This document shows positions 34,514-42,867 of a DNA stretch of 64,000 nucleotides, one piece after another (position 1 is the first letter of the stretch; each line of letters starts with the position of its first letter). Origin of the DNA: Flavicella sediminum. GTDB taxonomy: Bacteria; Bacteroidota; Bacteroidia; Flavobacteriales; Flavobacteriaceae. The notes under the pieces are model-generated. The model was given only the letters and a program-made list of their open reading frames with translations, ran no database searches and was not told where the DNA came from. The stretch is taken from positions 1-64,000 of the forward strand of contig NZ_VDET01000037.1 in assembly GCF_006381105.1 (NCBI RefSeq), given 5' to 3'. A program made the translations under genes and the position numbers.

Positions 34514-34517
34514 AATT

Positions 34518-35750
34518 ATGAAAAGTATTAATTTCACAACTGGAGTTATCGTTGCAATTTCAAGTATGTTTGTAGCCTGTGATAACGGAGAAGATCTTCA
34601 GGATATAATTAATAAAGTAGAGGATATTGAAACAGGTTTTACAGTTCCTTCAACGTATAACTTTACAAGAGGTGGAAATACAACAGTAAGTTTTAGTGGA
34701 CAAACAACACGTTTGTCAATGGCTAAAGAAGTACTTAATTATTTAGCGGTTGACTCAGGTAAATCTGCACAAGAAATTGAGGCGGCTTTTGCGCATACTA
34801 CAGGTGCGAATGATTTTACAGATACAGATTTAAATGCTTCTGATAAAAGTGTAAAAAGTAAAGTAGCAGCATCGGACGATTTGTTTGGTGAGGATGCCGT
34901 AACAAAAGGAGCAATTCAAGCTGATTTTTCAGAATATATTTCAAATCAAGTTAGTGAAGTTGTACCTAATAAAGATGTGGAAGCAACTGCTGGAACAGCG
35001 GGATATATTGGTTCAAAACCTAGATATGTAAATGGAAAAGGAATTGAATACAACCAAGTATTTAACAAAGGAATGATTGGAGCTTTGGTTATGGACCAAG
35101 TTTTAAATAACTATTTAGGAAATATACGTGTATCAAATGAAGATTATATTTCTAAAAATAATGCAGAGACTTTAGAGGAAGGAAAAAATTACACAAAATA
35201 TGAGCACCATTTTGATGAAGCTTATGGATATGTTTATGGTGATGCTACTGTAGATTCTGAAAGCCCAATTGATAGAGCAGGGGATAAATTTTTATTCAGC
35301 TATATCACGCAGGTAAATGCAGATACAGATTTTGAAGGAATTCAAAATCAAATTTTTAAAGCATTTGTATTAGGTAGAGCGGCAGTTGTTGCTAATGAAT
35401 ATGAAGTGTTAAACAAAGCAATTGACGTATTGCAGTACCAAATATCTAAAGTAGTAGCAGTTAGAGCGGTTCACTATTTCCAAGCAGGTAAAGTTTCTTT
35501 GGCTGCAGATGATTATGAATCAGCATTCCATGCATTGTCTGAAGGTTACGGGTTTTTATACAGCTTACAGTTTTCAAGAAATCCTGTTACAGACGCTCCT
35601 TATTTTACTTTTGAAGAAGTAACTACTTTGTTAGATAAATTGGAAGCAGGTAACGGTTTTTGGGATTTAAAAGATGGAACTGTTTTAGATGAGGTTTCGA
35701 ATGCTATTTCTGCAAAATTTGACTTTACAACTGCACAAGCGGCTAATTAA
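34518..35750 (+). CDS. DUF4856 lipoprotein
   Basis: The 410-residue product has a lipoprotein signal (about 1-21, lipobox SMFVAC). The mature part starts with acidic residues and has the DUF4856 pattern VPSTYNFTRGGNTTVSFSGQTTRLSMAKEVLNYL, GKGIEYNQVFNKGMIGALVMDQVLNNYLGN and HHFDEAYGYVYGDATVDSE. The function is unproven, but in Bacteroidota these genes sit with imelysin proteins and TonB receptors, and the fold may be imelysin-like. A surface or periplasmic iron-related role is inferred from that context and from the two iron-box-like elements at its promoter. Confidence 0.88.
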   Translation: MKSINFTTGVIVAISSMFVACDNGEDLQDIINKVEDIETGFTVPSTYNFTRGGNTTVSFSGQTTRLSMAKEVLNYLAVDSGKSAQEIEAAFAHTTGANDFTDTDLNASDKSVKSKVAASDDLFGEDAVTKGAIQADFSEYISNQVSEVVPNKDVEATAGTAGYIGSKPRYVNGKGIEYNQVFNKGMIGALVMDQVLNNYLGNIRVSNEDYISKNNAETLEEGKNYTKYEHHFDEAYGYVYGDATVDSESPIDRAGDKFLFSYITQVNADTDFEGIQNQIFKAFVLGRAAVVANEYEVLNKAIDVLQYQISKVVAVRAVHYFQAGKVSLAADDYESAFHALSEGYGFLYSLQFSRNPVTDAPYFTFEEVTTLLDKLEAGNGFWDLKDGTVLDEVSNAISAKFDFTTAQAAN

Positions 35751-35775
35751 TTATCTTAAATTTAAAGTATAAAAT

Positions 35776-35812
35776 AAAGTGTTTGAAGATGCTTAATTCT
35801 TCAAACACTTTG
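35776..35812 (+). terminator. Hairpin between DUF4856 and imelysin genes
   Basis: A perfect 14-bp stem AAAGTGTTTGAAGA / TCTTCAAACACTTT with an 8-nt loop. It lacks a long T tract, so it may be a partial terminator or an mRNA-stabilising hairpin. Confidence 0.6.
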
Positions 35813-35848
35813 TCTAAATTTGCAATCCCTACTAAAAGCGTCTAAATC

Positions 35849-36949
35849 ATGAAAAAAATAGGTCTTTTTTTAATTATTGTTACAGTTCTTGTTTCTTGCG
35901 GAACAGAGGGGACGAGTAGCTGTACAAATGATTCTTTTGATAGGAAAGCCATGTTAGAAAACTGGGCAAATAATATTATTATTCCTTCATTTGAAAATTA
36001 TGATGCATTGGTTAGTACCTTAAAAACCGATGTAACTACTTTTTCAACAACGCCAAATCAAAATAATTTAGCGCAAGCAAGAAGTTCTTGGTTGTTAGCT
36101 TATAAGGCTTGGCAACAAGTTGCAATGTTTCAAATAGGAGAGGCTGAAGTAATTCGATTAAAAGAATATTCAAATTCTTATCCTGTTGATGCTGTAGGAG
36201 TGGAAAGTAATATTTCTTCAGAAGTATACGATTTAGCATTGTCTACTCAAATTAATAGACAAGGATTTCCTGCCTTAGATTATTTGTTAAATGGCTTAAA
36301 AGATACGGATGCTGAAATCATCACAACTTTTAGTGCAACTTCTTATAAAAACTATGCAAACGCTGTTGTAGATCGATTGAAACTTATGTCTACAGCTGTT
36401 GTTACAGATTGGAAAACAAACTATGCTGCTATTTTTATAGCCAACGATTGTTCTTCTTCAACTTCTTCAGTAGATAAATTGGTAAACGATTTTATTTTCA
36501 ATTTTGAAAAAAACATAAGAGTGTCTAAAATTGGAAATCCGATTGGTTTTTTTACCAATACTCCAATTCCTGAAGCTGTAGAAGCTTTTTATAAAAAAGA
36601 TGTTTCTAAAGAATTATTCCTTACTGCTGTGAATACTTCTAAAGATTTTTTTAACGGAAAACATTTCAATTCAAATACAGAAGGGAAAAGTTTAAAATCG
36701 TACCTAATAGAATTACAAGTTGAAGCTGGTGGTAAAAATTTAAGTGACTATATTGTAGAAAAGTTTGACAAAGTTTTGACATCTGCAAATGCTTTAGATG
36801 CCAATTTTTATGCACAAATAATAAGTGATAGAGCTGTATTTATAGCTTTGAGAGAGAATGATTTACATCCTTTGTTAGAGGTTATGAAAACCAATATGTT
36901 ATCGGCTCTTGATATCAAAGCAGACTATAATGATTCTGATGGTGATTAG
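35849..36949 (+). CDS. Imelysin family lipoprotein
   Basis: The 366-residue lipoprotein (lipobox TVLVSC, Cys17) has the imelysin all-helical fold. Visible signatures are NNLAQARSSWLLAYKAWQQVAMFQIG near the first half, and the second signature INRQGFPALDYLLNG at about 140-155, where many family members have GxHxxE/GxxAIEFLL. Imelysins (IrpA, ICMP-like) are iron-regulated and proposed to bind iron or siderophores outside the membrane. It lies between the DUF4856 gene and the second TonB receptor. Confidence 0.9.
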   Translation: MKKIGLFLIIVTVLVSCGTEGTSSCTNDSFDRKAMLENWANNIIIPSFENYDALVSTLKTDVTTFSTTPNQNNLAQARSSWLLAYKAWQQVAMFQIGEAEVIRLKEYSNSYPVDAVGVESNISSEVYDLALSTQINRQGFPALDYLLNGLKDTDAEIITTFSATSYKNYANAVVDRLKLMSTAVVTDWKTNYAAIFIANDCSSSTSSVDKLVNDFIFNFEKNIRVSKIGNPIGFFTNTPIPEAVEAFYKKDVSKELFLTAVNTSKDFFNGKHFNSNTEGKSLKSYLIELQVEAGGKNLSDYIVEKFDKVLTSANALDANFYAQIISDRAVFIALRENDLHPLLEVMKTNMLSALDIKADYNDSDGD

Positions 36950-36981
36950 ATTTATAAAAAAAATAATAAAATAGATATAAG

Positions 36982-37014
36982 GTTCAGGATAATTCATTAT
37001 TCTGGACTTTTTTT
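36982..37014 (+). terminator. Rho-independent terminator/attenuator between imelysin and TonB receptor genes
   Basis: An 11-bp stem GTTCAGGATAA / TTATTCTGGAC (two G-U pairs), a 4-nt TTCA loop and T7, 24 bp before the TonB receptor ATG. No separate promoter is seen between it and that ATG, so it may attenuate rather than end transcription. Confidence 0.75.
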
Positions 37015-37037
37015 GATGTTTACAATACGTAACAACA

Positions 37038-39488
37038 ATGAGCTTAAAGCAAATCCTACTGTTCACATTAATTTTAGTTCCTGCACTTATTTTTTCTCAG
37101 GAAAAGTTAACTGTTAAACTGACTATAAATTCTGAAGAAAATTTGACGGGCATTTCAAATGCACAAGTGTACTTAAAATCAGGAAAAGATTTAGGAAGTA
37201 CGGATGAAAATGGAATGTTGTTTTTTGAAGCGGAAGAAGGGAAAAATTATCAAATAGTCGTTTTTTCTTTTGAATATAAAATTTTTCAAACGTCAATAAT
37301 TCCTACTAAAAACTCTAATAAGTACAGCTTTGAATTGGCTCATTTAGGGGAGAATTTAGATGAAGTCCATGTCTCAGGCAATAAAAGGAAGTTCTTTAAC
37401 CTAGTTCGTTTAAAAAATGTAGAAGGAACGGCCATTTATGCAGGAAAGAAAACAGAGGTTGTTTTGGTTGATCAAATTGTGGGTAATTTGGCCTCAAATA
37501 ATGCGCGTCAAGTAATGGCGCAAGTAGTGGGCTTAAATATTTTTGACGCTGGAGATGGAGGTTTACAACTAAGTATTGGAGGAAGAGGTTTGGATCCTAA
37601 TAGAACATCTAATTTTAATACACGTCAAAACGATTATGATATTAGTGCAGATGTTTTGGGCTACCCAGAAAGTTATTATACACCTCCTGCGGAAGCACTT
37701 TCAGAAATACAAGTAATTCGTGGTGCAGCTTCTTTGCAATATGGAACACAATTTGGTGGTTTGATTAATTTTAAATTAAAAGAACCTGTAAAGGATAAAG
37801 AAATCGAAGTTATTTCAAGACAAAATATTGGGTCTTATGGATTGTTTACCAGTTTCAATAGTATTTCAGGAACGGTAGATAAAAAGTTCAGCTACTATGC
37901 CTATTACAATTACAAAAAAGGAGATGGGTATAGAGCCAATTCTAATTTTGATTCAAAAAACTTGTTTGCTCAAATTGGTTACCAGTTTTCTGAAAAAACA
38001 AAATTAGTTTTTGAAACCACCTATTTAGATTATTTAGCCAAACAATCTGGTGGACTTTCAGACAAGCAATTTTTAGAAAATCCACGACAAAGCAATAGAA
38101 CAAGAAATTGGTTTGCTGTAAATTGGCAATTAATGGCGTTGAAATTCACACATAAATTTTCAGAACAAACAGATTTTAGCTTCAATTTATTTTCATTAAA
38201 TGCGAATAGAAAAGCTTTAGGTTTTAGAACCAATCCCAATTTTGACAATCCAAATGCACTTACAGATATTGATGAAATGGATAGCAATGGTGATTTTTTG
38301 CACGAAAGAGATTTGCTAGTTGGGCAATTTAGAAATTGGGGTATTGAATCTCGTTTGCTAACACGTTACCATGTTGGTGAAAAAGATGCTGTATTTTTAA
38401 TAGGAGCAAAGCTTTACAAAGCCAATAATTCATCAGAACAAGGCTCAGGAAGTAAAGGCGTAGATGCTGATTTTTCTTTTTATAAAGAAACCTATCCAGA
38501 TTATTCTAGCCAATCTTCTTTTAAATATCCAAACTTTAACGTAGCCATTTTTGGCGAGAACATATTTAACCTTTCAGATTCCTTTTCTTTAACACCAGGT
38601 TTTCGTTTTGAATACATTAAAACAATATCAGAAGGAGCGTATTTAAATGCAAATACAGGAAATTTTGTCGATGATAACAATCGCTTCAATCGAAATATTT
38701 TATTATTGGGTTTAGGTGCTAGTTATAAACCAGATAATTACTTTGAGGCTTATGCCAACATTTCACAAAATTATAGATCGGTTACTTTTAGTGATATTCG
38801 TGTTACAAGTCCTTCTTTTTCTGTGGCAGATGATATAACCGATGAAAAAGGATTTACTTCTGATATTGGAGTAAGAGGGAAAATAGGAACATCATTTTCT
38901 TATGATAGTAGTGTTTTTGGCTTGTTATATGATGGAAAAATTGGAACTAATTTTGAAGATAGAATAGGTTGGATTAGAGACAATATTGGTACAGCAGTTG
39001 TGTATGGTTTTGAAACCCTATTGGACTGGAATATAAAAGACACATTTTGGGAAAATAGCAATTATAAGTTGAACACTTTTGTTAATATAGCTTTTACTGA
39101 TTCAGAATATACCAAGTCGAAATTTAATGGAGTTGAAGGCAAAAAAGTTGAATTTATTCCTTTTGTGAATTTAAAAACAGGAATTGGTTTTGGCTATAAA
39201 AACTTTTTGGGTAGTCTTCAGTACAGCTACCTTTCTCAACAATATACCGATGTAACGAATGCAGAATATGACCCTCACAATAATTCTTCTGTTAAAGGGG
39301 CAATACCCGCCTATGATATTTTAGATTTTTCTGTTTCTTATGTGTATAAAAATATTAAATTAGAAACCGGAATAAATAATGTACTGAATAAAAGTTATTT
39401 TACCAGAAGAGCAACGGGTTATCCAGGACCTGGTATTATCACTTCCGATCCGGCTACTTATTATTTAACTGTACAATTTAAAATTTAA
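37038..39488 (+). CDS. TonB-dependent receptor, FecA-like
   Basis: The 816-residue outer-membrane protein has a signal peptide (about 1-20, LFTLILVPALIFSQ), a short carboxypeptidase-regulatory-like domain (25-105), and a plug domain starting near LVDQIVGNLASNNARQVMAQVVGLNIFDAGDGGLQLSIGGRGLDPNRTSNFNTRQ. A barrel follows, ending in YYLTVQFKI. The plug pattern RGLDPNRTSNFNTRQNGYDI-like resembles FecA-type iron(III)-dicitrate receptors. It follows the DUF4856 and imelysin genes and precedes a haem-binding domain gene by 5 bp, so it belongs to an iron-uptake operon. Confidence 0.92.
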   Translation: MSLKQILLFTLILVPALIFSQEKLTVKLTINSEENLTGISNAQVYLKSGKDLGSTDENGMLFFEAEEGKNYQIVVFSFEYKIFQTSIIPTKNSNKYSFELAHLGENLDEVHVSGNKRKFFNLVRLKNVEGTAIYAGKKTEVVLVDQIVGNLASNNARQVMAQVVGLNIFDAGDGGLQLSIGGRGLDPNRTSNFNTRQNDYDISADVLGYPESYYTPPAEALSEIQVIRGAASLQYGTQFGGLINFKLKEPVKDKEIEVISRQNIGSYGLFTSFNSISGTVDKKFSYYAYYNYKKGDGYRANSNFDSKNLFAQIGYQFSEKTKLVFETTYLDYLAKQSGGLSDKQFLENPRQSNRTRNWFAVNWQLMALKFTHKFSEQTDFSFNLFSLNANRKALGFRTNPNFDNPNALTDIDEMDSNGDFLHERDLLVGQFRNWGIESRLLTRYHVGEKDAVFLIGAKLYKANNSSEQGSGSKGVDADFSFYKETYPDYSSQSSFKYPNFNVAIFGENIFNLSDSFSLTPGFRFEYIKTISEGAYLNANTGNFVDDNNRFNRNILLLGLGASYKPDNYFEAYANISQNYRSVTFSDIRVTSPSFSVADDITDEKGFTSDIGVRGKIGTSFSYDSSVFGLLYDGKIGTNFEDRIGWIRDNIGTAVVYGFETLLDWNIKDTFWENSNYKLNTFVNIAFTDSEYTKSKFNGVEGKKVEFIPFVNLKTGIGFGYKNFLGSLQYSYLSQQYTDVTNAEYDPHNNSSVKGAIPAYDILDFSVSYVYKNIKLETGINNVLNKSYFTRRATGYPGPGIITSDPATYYLTVQFKI

Positions 39489-39493
39489 TAATT

Positions 39494-39934
39494 ATGAAAT
39501 CGAAAATGAAAAAAATAGGTGTTGTTTTAATAATAGCACTTGTTGTAATGCAATTTATTAGACCGGACAGAACTTATGTGGCCGTTGATACTCAAACAGA
39601 CTTTTTATCTGTTACACAGGCACCAGAAAATATAGCGGCAATTGTTAAAAAGAACTGTTACGATTGTCATTCAGACCAAACAGCATATCCTTGGTATACG
39701 AATGTAGCCCCTCTTTCATTTTGGATCAATCATCATATTGAAGAAGGGAAGGAACATTTAAATTTTTCTAATTGGACAAAATATCCTGCAAAAAAAGCAG
39801 CGCATAAATTGGAAGAATTTTTTGAAGAAGTAGAAGAAGGAAAAATGCCTTTAGAATCGTACACCTATTTGCATGGAAGTTTATCGGAAACAGATAAAAG
39901 TACATTGTTAACCTGGGTACAATCTATTCGCTAA
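39494..39934 (+). CDS. Haem-binding domain protein (monohaem c-type motif)
   Basis: The 146-residue protein has an N-terminal membrane anchor (about 6-23, IGVVLIIALVVMQFI) and one CxxCH motif, CYDCHSDQTAYPWYTNVAPLSFW. That matches the PF14376 haem-binding domain of Bacteroidota. It lies 5 bp after the TonB receptor, so it is the last gene of the operon, and it converges with the sterol-desaturase gene, which ends 7 bp away. It could pass electrons during periplasmic iron release; that is inference. Confidence 0.88.
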   Translation: MKSKMKKIGVVLIIALVVMQFIRPDRTYVAVDTQTDFLSVTQAPENIAAIVKKNCYDCHSDQTAYPWYTNVAPLSFWINHHIEEGKEHLNFSNWTKYPAKKAAHKLEEFFEEVEEGKMPLESYTYLHGSLSETDKSTLLTWVQSIR

Positions 39935-39941
39935 ATTACTT

Positions 39942-40889
39942 TTAGCTTTTACGAATTCCTAGTAGATTTTTAAAGGGATTTAATAAATTTTGTAAGAAAG
40001 AAGTATATTTTGGATTTTCGGATTTTCCGAGTCCAAAATGTACTTTTTTTATTTGCTCAGATCTGACCAACGTTCCGAACAACCAATCCCAAATTGCTAA
40101 TTTAGAGCCTAAGTTCTTGTCGTAATGAGCCGGGTTATCGCTGTGATGTACTTGATGCTGCAAAGGGCTGATAAATAAATATTCTAAAAAATTATAAAAT
40201 CTTAAGCGCACATGTGAGTGGCGTAAATTGGCACCCCAACTATTAAATATTAGAGTGAAAACGGTAACACCTGCAAAAGTCCATTTGCTAATTTGTGCAC
40301 CAGATAGATAGTCAAAAACACCTGTTGTAATTCCAAAAACAAAAATACTTCCCAAATTATTTAAAATTAATTCTAATGGATGAATTCTGTATTGGGTAAA
40401 AGGATTCATAGTCGTTGCCGAGTGATGTACTTTATGAAATTCCCATAAAATCGGTATTTTATGCATCGCTAAATGAAGGATATAGGTCATAAAATCGCCA
40501 AAAATAGTTAAGGCAATGGTATAGCTAATCATTGTAGTGGTAAACGATAATTGTACCGCTTCGTAACCAAATAAATGATTCAAGTATTCATTGGTCTCAA
40601 AAGAAAGTTTTAAGCCATAAATAAATAAGGGAGCAATTAATAGAACTTTTATAGTGCTGTTAAATAGAATGAAATAATAATCGACAAAAGCGGACTTACC
40701 GATCCATACTTTTTTGTGAAGTACATAGTTTAGAAAGGATTTTCTTTTTTCTTTTCTGAAAACATAATACACCAAAATTAATGAAGAAAGCATGTAAACA
40801 AAATATGTCCTTTTAGAAGCAGTCGTAAGAAATTGTAAAAGCACGTCAGAACATTTAAGTAGGAAATCTTGAATATTTAATAAAATCAT
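39942..40889 (-). CDS. Sterol desaturase / fatty acid hydroxylase family protein
   Basis: The 315-residue integral membrane protein has several hydrophobic helices and the histidine box of the fatty-acid-hydroxylase superfamily: HLAMH, HKVHHS and HQVHHSDNPAHYD, which should hold a diiron centre. The family hydroxylates or desaturates lipids and sterols; the substrate here is unknown. It is a single minus-strand gene between the iron operon and ferritin, with its start 221 bp from ferritin on the opposite strand. Confidence 0.88.
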   Translation of the reverse strand: MILLNIQDFLLKCSDVLLQFLTTASKRTYFVYMLSSLILVYYVFRKEKRKSFLNYVLHKKVWIGKSAFVDYYFILFNSTIKVLLIAPLFIYGLKLSFETNEYLNHLFGYEAVQLSFTTTMISYTIALTIFGDFMTYILHLAMHKIPILWEFHKVHHSATTMNPFTQYRIHPLELILNNLGSIFVFGITTGVFDYLSGAQISKWTFAGVTVFTLIFNSWGANLRHSHVRLRFYNFLEYLFISPLQHQVHHSDNPAHYDKNLGSKLAIWDWLFGTLVRSEQIKKVHFGLGKSENPKYTSFLQNLLNPFKNLLGIRKS

Positions 40890-41013
40890 ACACCGTGTTT
40901 TACGAGGGTAAAGTTACTCAATATCCAATTATGGAAACGTATTTTATTAGAAAACTAGATGTTTTAGTTCATTTTCGTGTTGATGATTTTAGCCTTTCTT
41001 AAAAAACAGGACA

Positions 41014-41037
41014 CTTATTTAGAACTAATCAAAATAA
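41014..41037 (+). promoter_or_regulatory. Iron-box-like element, site 4 (TTATTT-N11-AAATAA) at ferritin
   Basis: The element reads CTTATTTAGAACTAAT followed by CAAAATAA, with perfect ends 11 bp apart. It ends 4 bp before the ferritin -7 box, so it covers the -33 region. Confidence 0.55.
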
Positions 41038-41041
41038 TGAT

Positions 41042-41049
41042 TATATTTG
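41042..41049 (+). promoter_or_regulatory. -7 element of ferritin promoter
   Basis: TATATTTG matches the TAnnTTTG consensus. No TTG is seen at -33, where the iron-box-like element sits, so the promoter may depend on a regulator. The 5' leader would be about 55 nt. Confidence 0.6.
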
Positions 41050-41110
41050 CACAAGTTTATAAATGACGTGAAATTATTCTATAAAGAATAGCTAAAAAAT
41101 TGAAAAATAG

Positions 41111-41611
41111 ATGAATACAGTTATTGAAGGTTTATTAAATGATCAAATAAAATACGAAGCAAAAGCTTCTATGCAATACTTAGCGATGGCTTCTTGGGCA
41201 GATGCAAGTGGCTATAACGGAGTGGCTACTTTTTTTTACAACCAGTCAGAAGAAGAGCGTTTGCATATGACCAAATTAGTGAAGTTTGTTAATGAACGTG
41301 GCGGTCAAGTAATTATTTCAGAGTTAGAAAAACCAAAAGCTGTTTTTGAATCTTTAAATGAATTGTTTGAAACTTTTTTAAGCAGCGAGATTTTTGTTAC
41401 CGAACAAATTAACAAAGTAATTTTTGAATGTTTGCAAAACAAAGATTACAACGTTCATAATTTTATGCAGTGGTATGTTACCGAACAATTAGAAGAAGAG
41501 GCTTTGGCAAGAACACTTTTAGATAAATTAACAATTATTGGTGGCGATAAATCTGGGCAATATTTATTTGACAGAGATATAAATACCATAGCAGCAAAAA
41601 ATACACTGTAA
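41111..41611 (+). CDS. Ferritin (FtnA-like)
   Basis: The 166-residue non-haem ferritin has all six ferroxidase-centre residues of E. coli FtnA, offset by one: E16, E49, H52, E93, Q126 and E129. It forms a 24-mer cage that oxidises and stores iron in the cytoplasm. The gene follows two iron-uptake clusters and has an iron-box-like element over its promoter. Its stop codon overlaps the ATG of a small Cys/Lys-rich ORF (TAATG), so the two should be translated together. Confidence 0.96.
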   Translation: MNTVIEGLLNDQIKYEAKASMQYLAMASWADASGYNGVATFFYNQSEEERLHMTKLVKFVNERGGQVIISELEKPKAVFESLNELFETFLSSEIFVTEQINKVIFECLQNKDYNVHNFMQWYVTEQLEEEALARTLLDKLTIIGGDKSGQYLFDRDINTIAAKNTL

Positions 41612-41751
41612 TGAGCTTTTTGATTATTAGTAGTCCATCTATACCTATACAAACAGCTTGCAACTTAAGTTGTGGTACTAAGAAAAAGAAATGTTGTAAA
41701 AAGTATAAAAAGAAGGGGAAAGTTAATTGTAAAAGTTGCCCGAAGATATAA
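41611..41751 (+). CDS. Cys/Lys-rich micro-protein translationally coupled to ferritin (46 aa)
   Basis: The ATG overlaps the ferritin stop codon by one base (TAATG). The 46-residue product has a short hydrophobic N-terminus (MSFLIISSPSIPI) and a tail with six cysteines (17, 21, 28, 29, 40, 43), including CGTKKKKCCKKYKKKGK and a CKSC pair, and about a dozen lysines. It ends just before a strong terminator, so it is inside the ferritin transcript. I do not recognise a named family. Metal (iron, zinc or copper) binding or an Fe-S site is suggested by the cysteine pattern. Confidence 0.7.
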   Translation: MSFLIISSPSIPIQTACNLSCGTKKKKCCKKYKKKGKVNCKSCPKI

Positions 41752-41756
41752 TTTAT

Positions 41757-41794
41757 AAAATCCTGTAATAATTTATTAATTACAGGATTTTTTT
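41757..41794 (+). terminator. Rho-independent terminator of the ferritin operon
   Basis: A long stem AAAATCCTGTAAT / AATTACAGGATTTT with an 8-nt loop and a T run, right after the micro-protein stop. The next about 100 bp up to the MerR promoter hold no gene. Confidence 0.9.
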
Positions 41795-41899
41795 AGTTTT
41801 ATGAGCAAGCTAAGCCTTTTTCTAAAGTCCTTATCTCAAAAAAAAATGAACTTATTTACAGGAAAAAGAGAGGATTTATGAGTTGTTAAAAAAAAAAGC

Positions 41900-41912
41900 T
41901 ACTTTTGTTTAG
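41900..41912 (+). promoter_or_regulatory. Candidate promoter and possible self-operator of the MerR-B12 gene
   Basis: TACTTTTG (41900-41907) matches TAnnTTTG. It overlaps CTTTTGTTTAG (41902-41912), 9 of 11 matches to the TTTTTGTTTAA repeat at the crtI promoter, which suggests autoregulation. Confidence 0.45.
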
Positions 41913-41928
41913 ATAATCCTATGTTTAG

Positions 41929-42819
41929 ATGAACACTATTAAAAATACTTTTACCATTTACGACCTTGAAATATTAAGCGGAATTAAAGCGCATACCATA
42001 CGAATTTGGGAAAAGCGATACGCCGTATTTAATCCAGATCGTATCAATAGAAATGTTCGTATTTATAGCCTGTTAGATTTACAAAAAATGCTAAACCTTA
42101 GTCTTTTGTACAATCATGGGATAAAAATTTCAAAATTAACAGATTTGTCTGATCGTGAATTGGCAGACAAAGCAAAAGAAGTTGCCTTAGAAGGAATAGC
42201 CAATAATTATCAAATAAATGCACTTATTGTTAGCATGTATACCTTTGATGTAGCTGTTTTTCAAGATGTATATTTAGAAGAAATAAAAAATAATTCTTTC
42301 GAAACTATTTTTATTTCAATTTACTTACCCCTTTTAAAGCATATTGGCGTTTTGTGGCAAACAGAATCTATTAAGCCTGCGCATGAACATTTTATTTCAA
42401 ATTTAATTTACAAAAAAATTAGTTTGCATATCTCCAAGTTGCCAAGGATAGAAGACACAACAAAAACAGTACATGTTTTATTTTTACCTGAAGGAGAAGG
42501 ACATGAAATTGGTTTGTACTTCCTAAATTATTATTTGTTAAGTAAGGGGCAACGCACTATTTACTTAGGACAAAGTATTCCTTTTGAAGATTTGTTTTTT
42601 ATCAATTCTCAATTTCAAAATATTCAATGGGTAAGCTCATTTGTAATTGACTTGGTTCCGAAAGCGAAAAAGCAATTTGTGATTAATGCCGCAAAATTAT
42701 TAGAGAATACCAAAAATAATTTTTGGATTATTGGAAGTATTTGGGACGATTTTGAAAAGAAAAACCTACCTAAAAATATTAGTTTTTACAATGGTTTTAA
42801 GGAACTTATAAAATTATAA
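41929..42819 (+). CDS. MerR family regulator with B12-binding domain (CarH/LitR-like)
   Basis: The 296-residue protein has an N-terminal MerR winged helix (about 8-75, TFTIYDLEILSGIKAHTIRIWEKRY). Next comes a helical cap with the CarH signature W-x9-EH (W143, E153, H154), then a cobalamin-binding Rossmann domain with E-x-H-x-x-G (E190-G195, His192). Those residues hold adenosylcobalamin in the light-sensing repressor CarH, where His in both segments ligates cobalt. It lies immediately upstream of, and on the same strand as, the carotenoid operon. Light-controlled repression of crt genes is the natural hypothesis; B12-independent variants exist, but the motif is intact here. Confidence 0.88.
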   Translation: MNTIKNTFTIYDLEILSGIKAHTIRIWEKRYAVFNPDRINRNVRIYSLLDLQKMLNLSLLYNHGIKISKLTDLSDRELADKAKEVALEGIANNYQINALIVSMYTFDVAVFQDVYLEEIKNNSFETIFISIYLPLLKHIGVLWQTESIKPAHEHFISNLIYKKISLHISKLPRIEDTTKTVHVLFLPEGEGHEIGLYFLNYYLLSKGQRTIYLGQSIPFEDLFFINSQFQNIQWVSSFVIDLVPKAKKQFVINAAKLLENTKNNFWIIGSIWDDFEKKNLPKNISFYNGFKELIKL

Positions 42820-42834
42820 TTTTTTTTAGATTGT

Positions 42835-42866
42835 TTTTTGTTTAATAAAATTGTATTTTTGTTTAA
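42835..42866 (+). promoter_or_regulatory. crtI promoter with 11-bp direct repeat TTTTTGTTTAA
   Basis: TTTTTGTTTAA occurs at 42835-42845 and 42856-42866, 21 bp (two helical turns) apart. The second copy overlaps the -7 box TATTTTTG (42854-42861), which ends 6 bp before the crtI ATG. MerR-B12 binding there would block transcription. Confidence 0.55.
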
Positions 42867-42867
42867 C

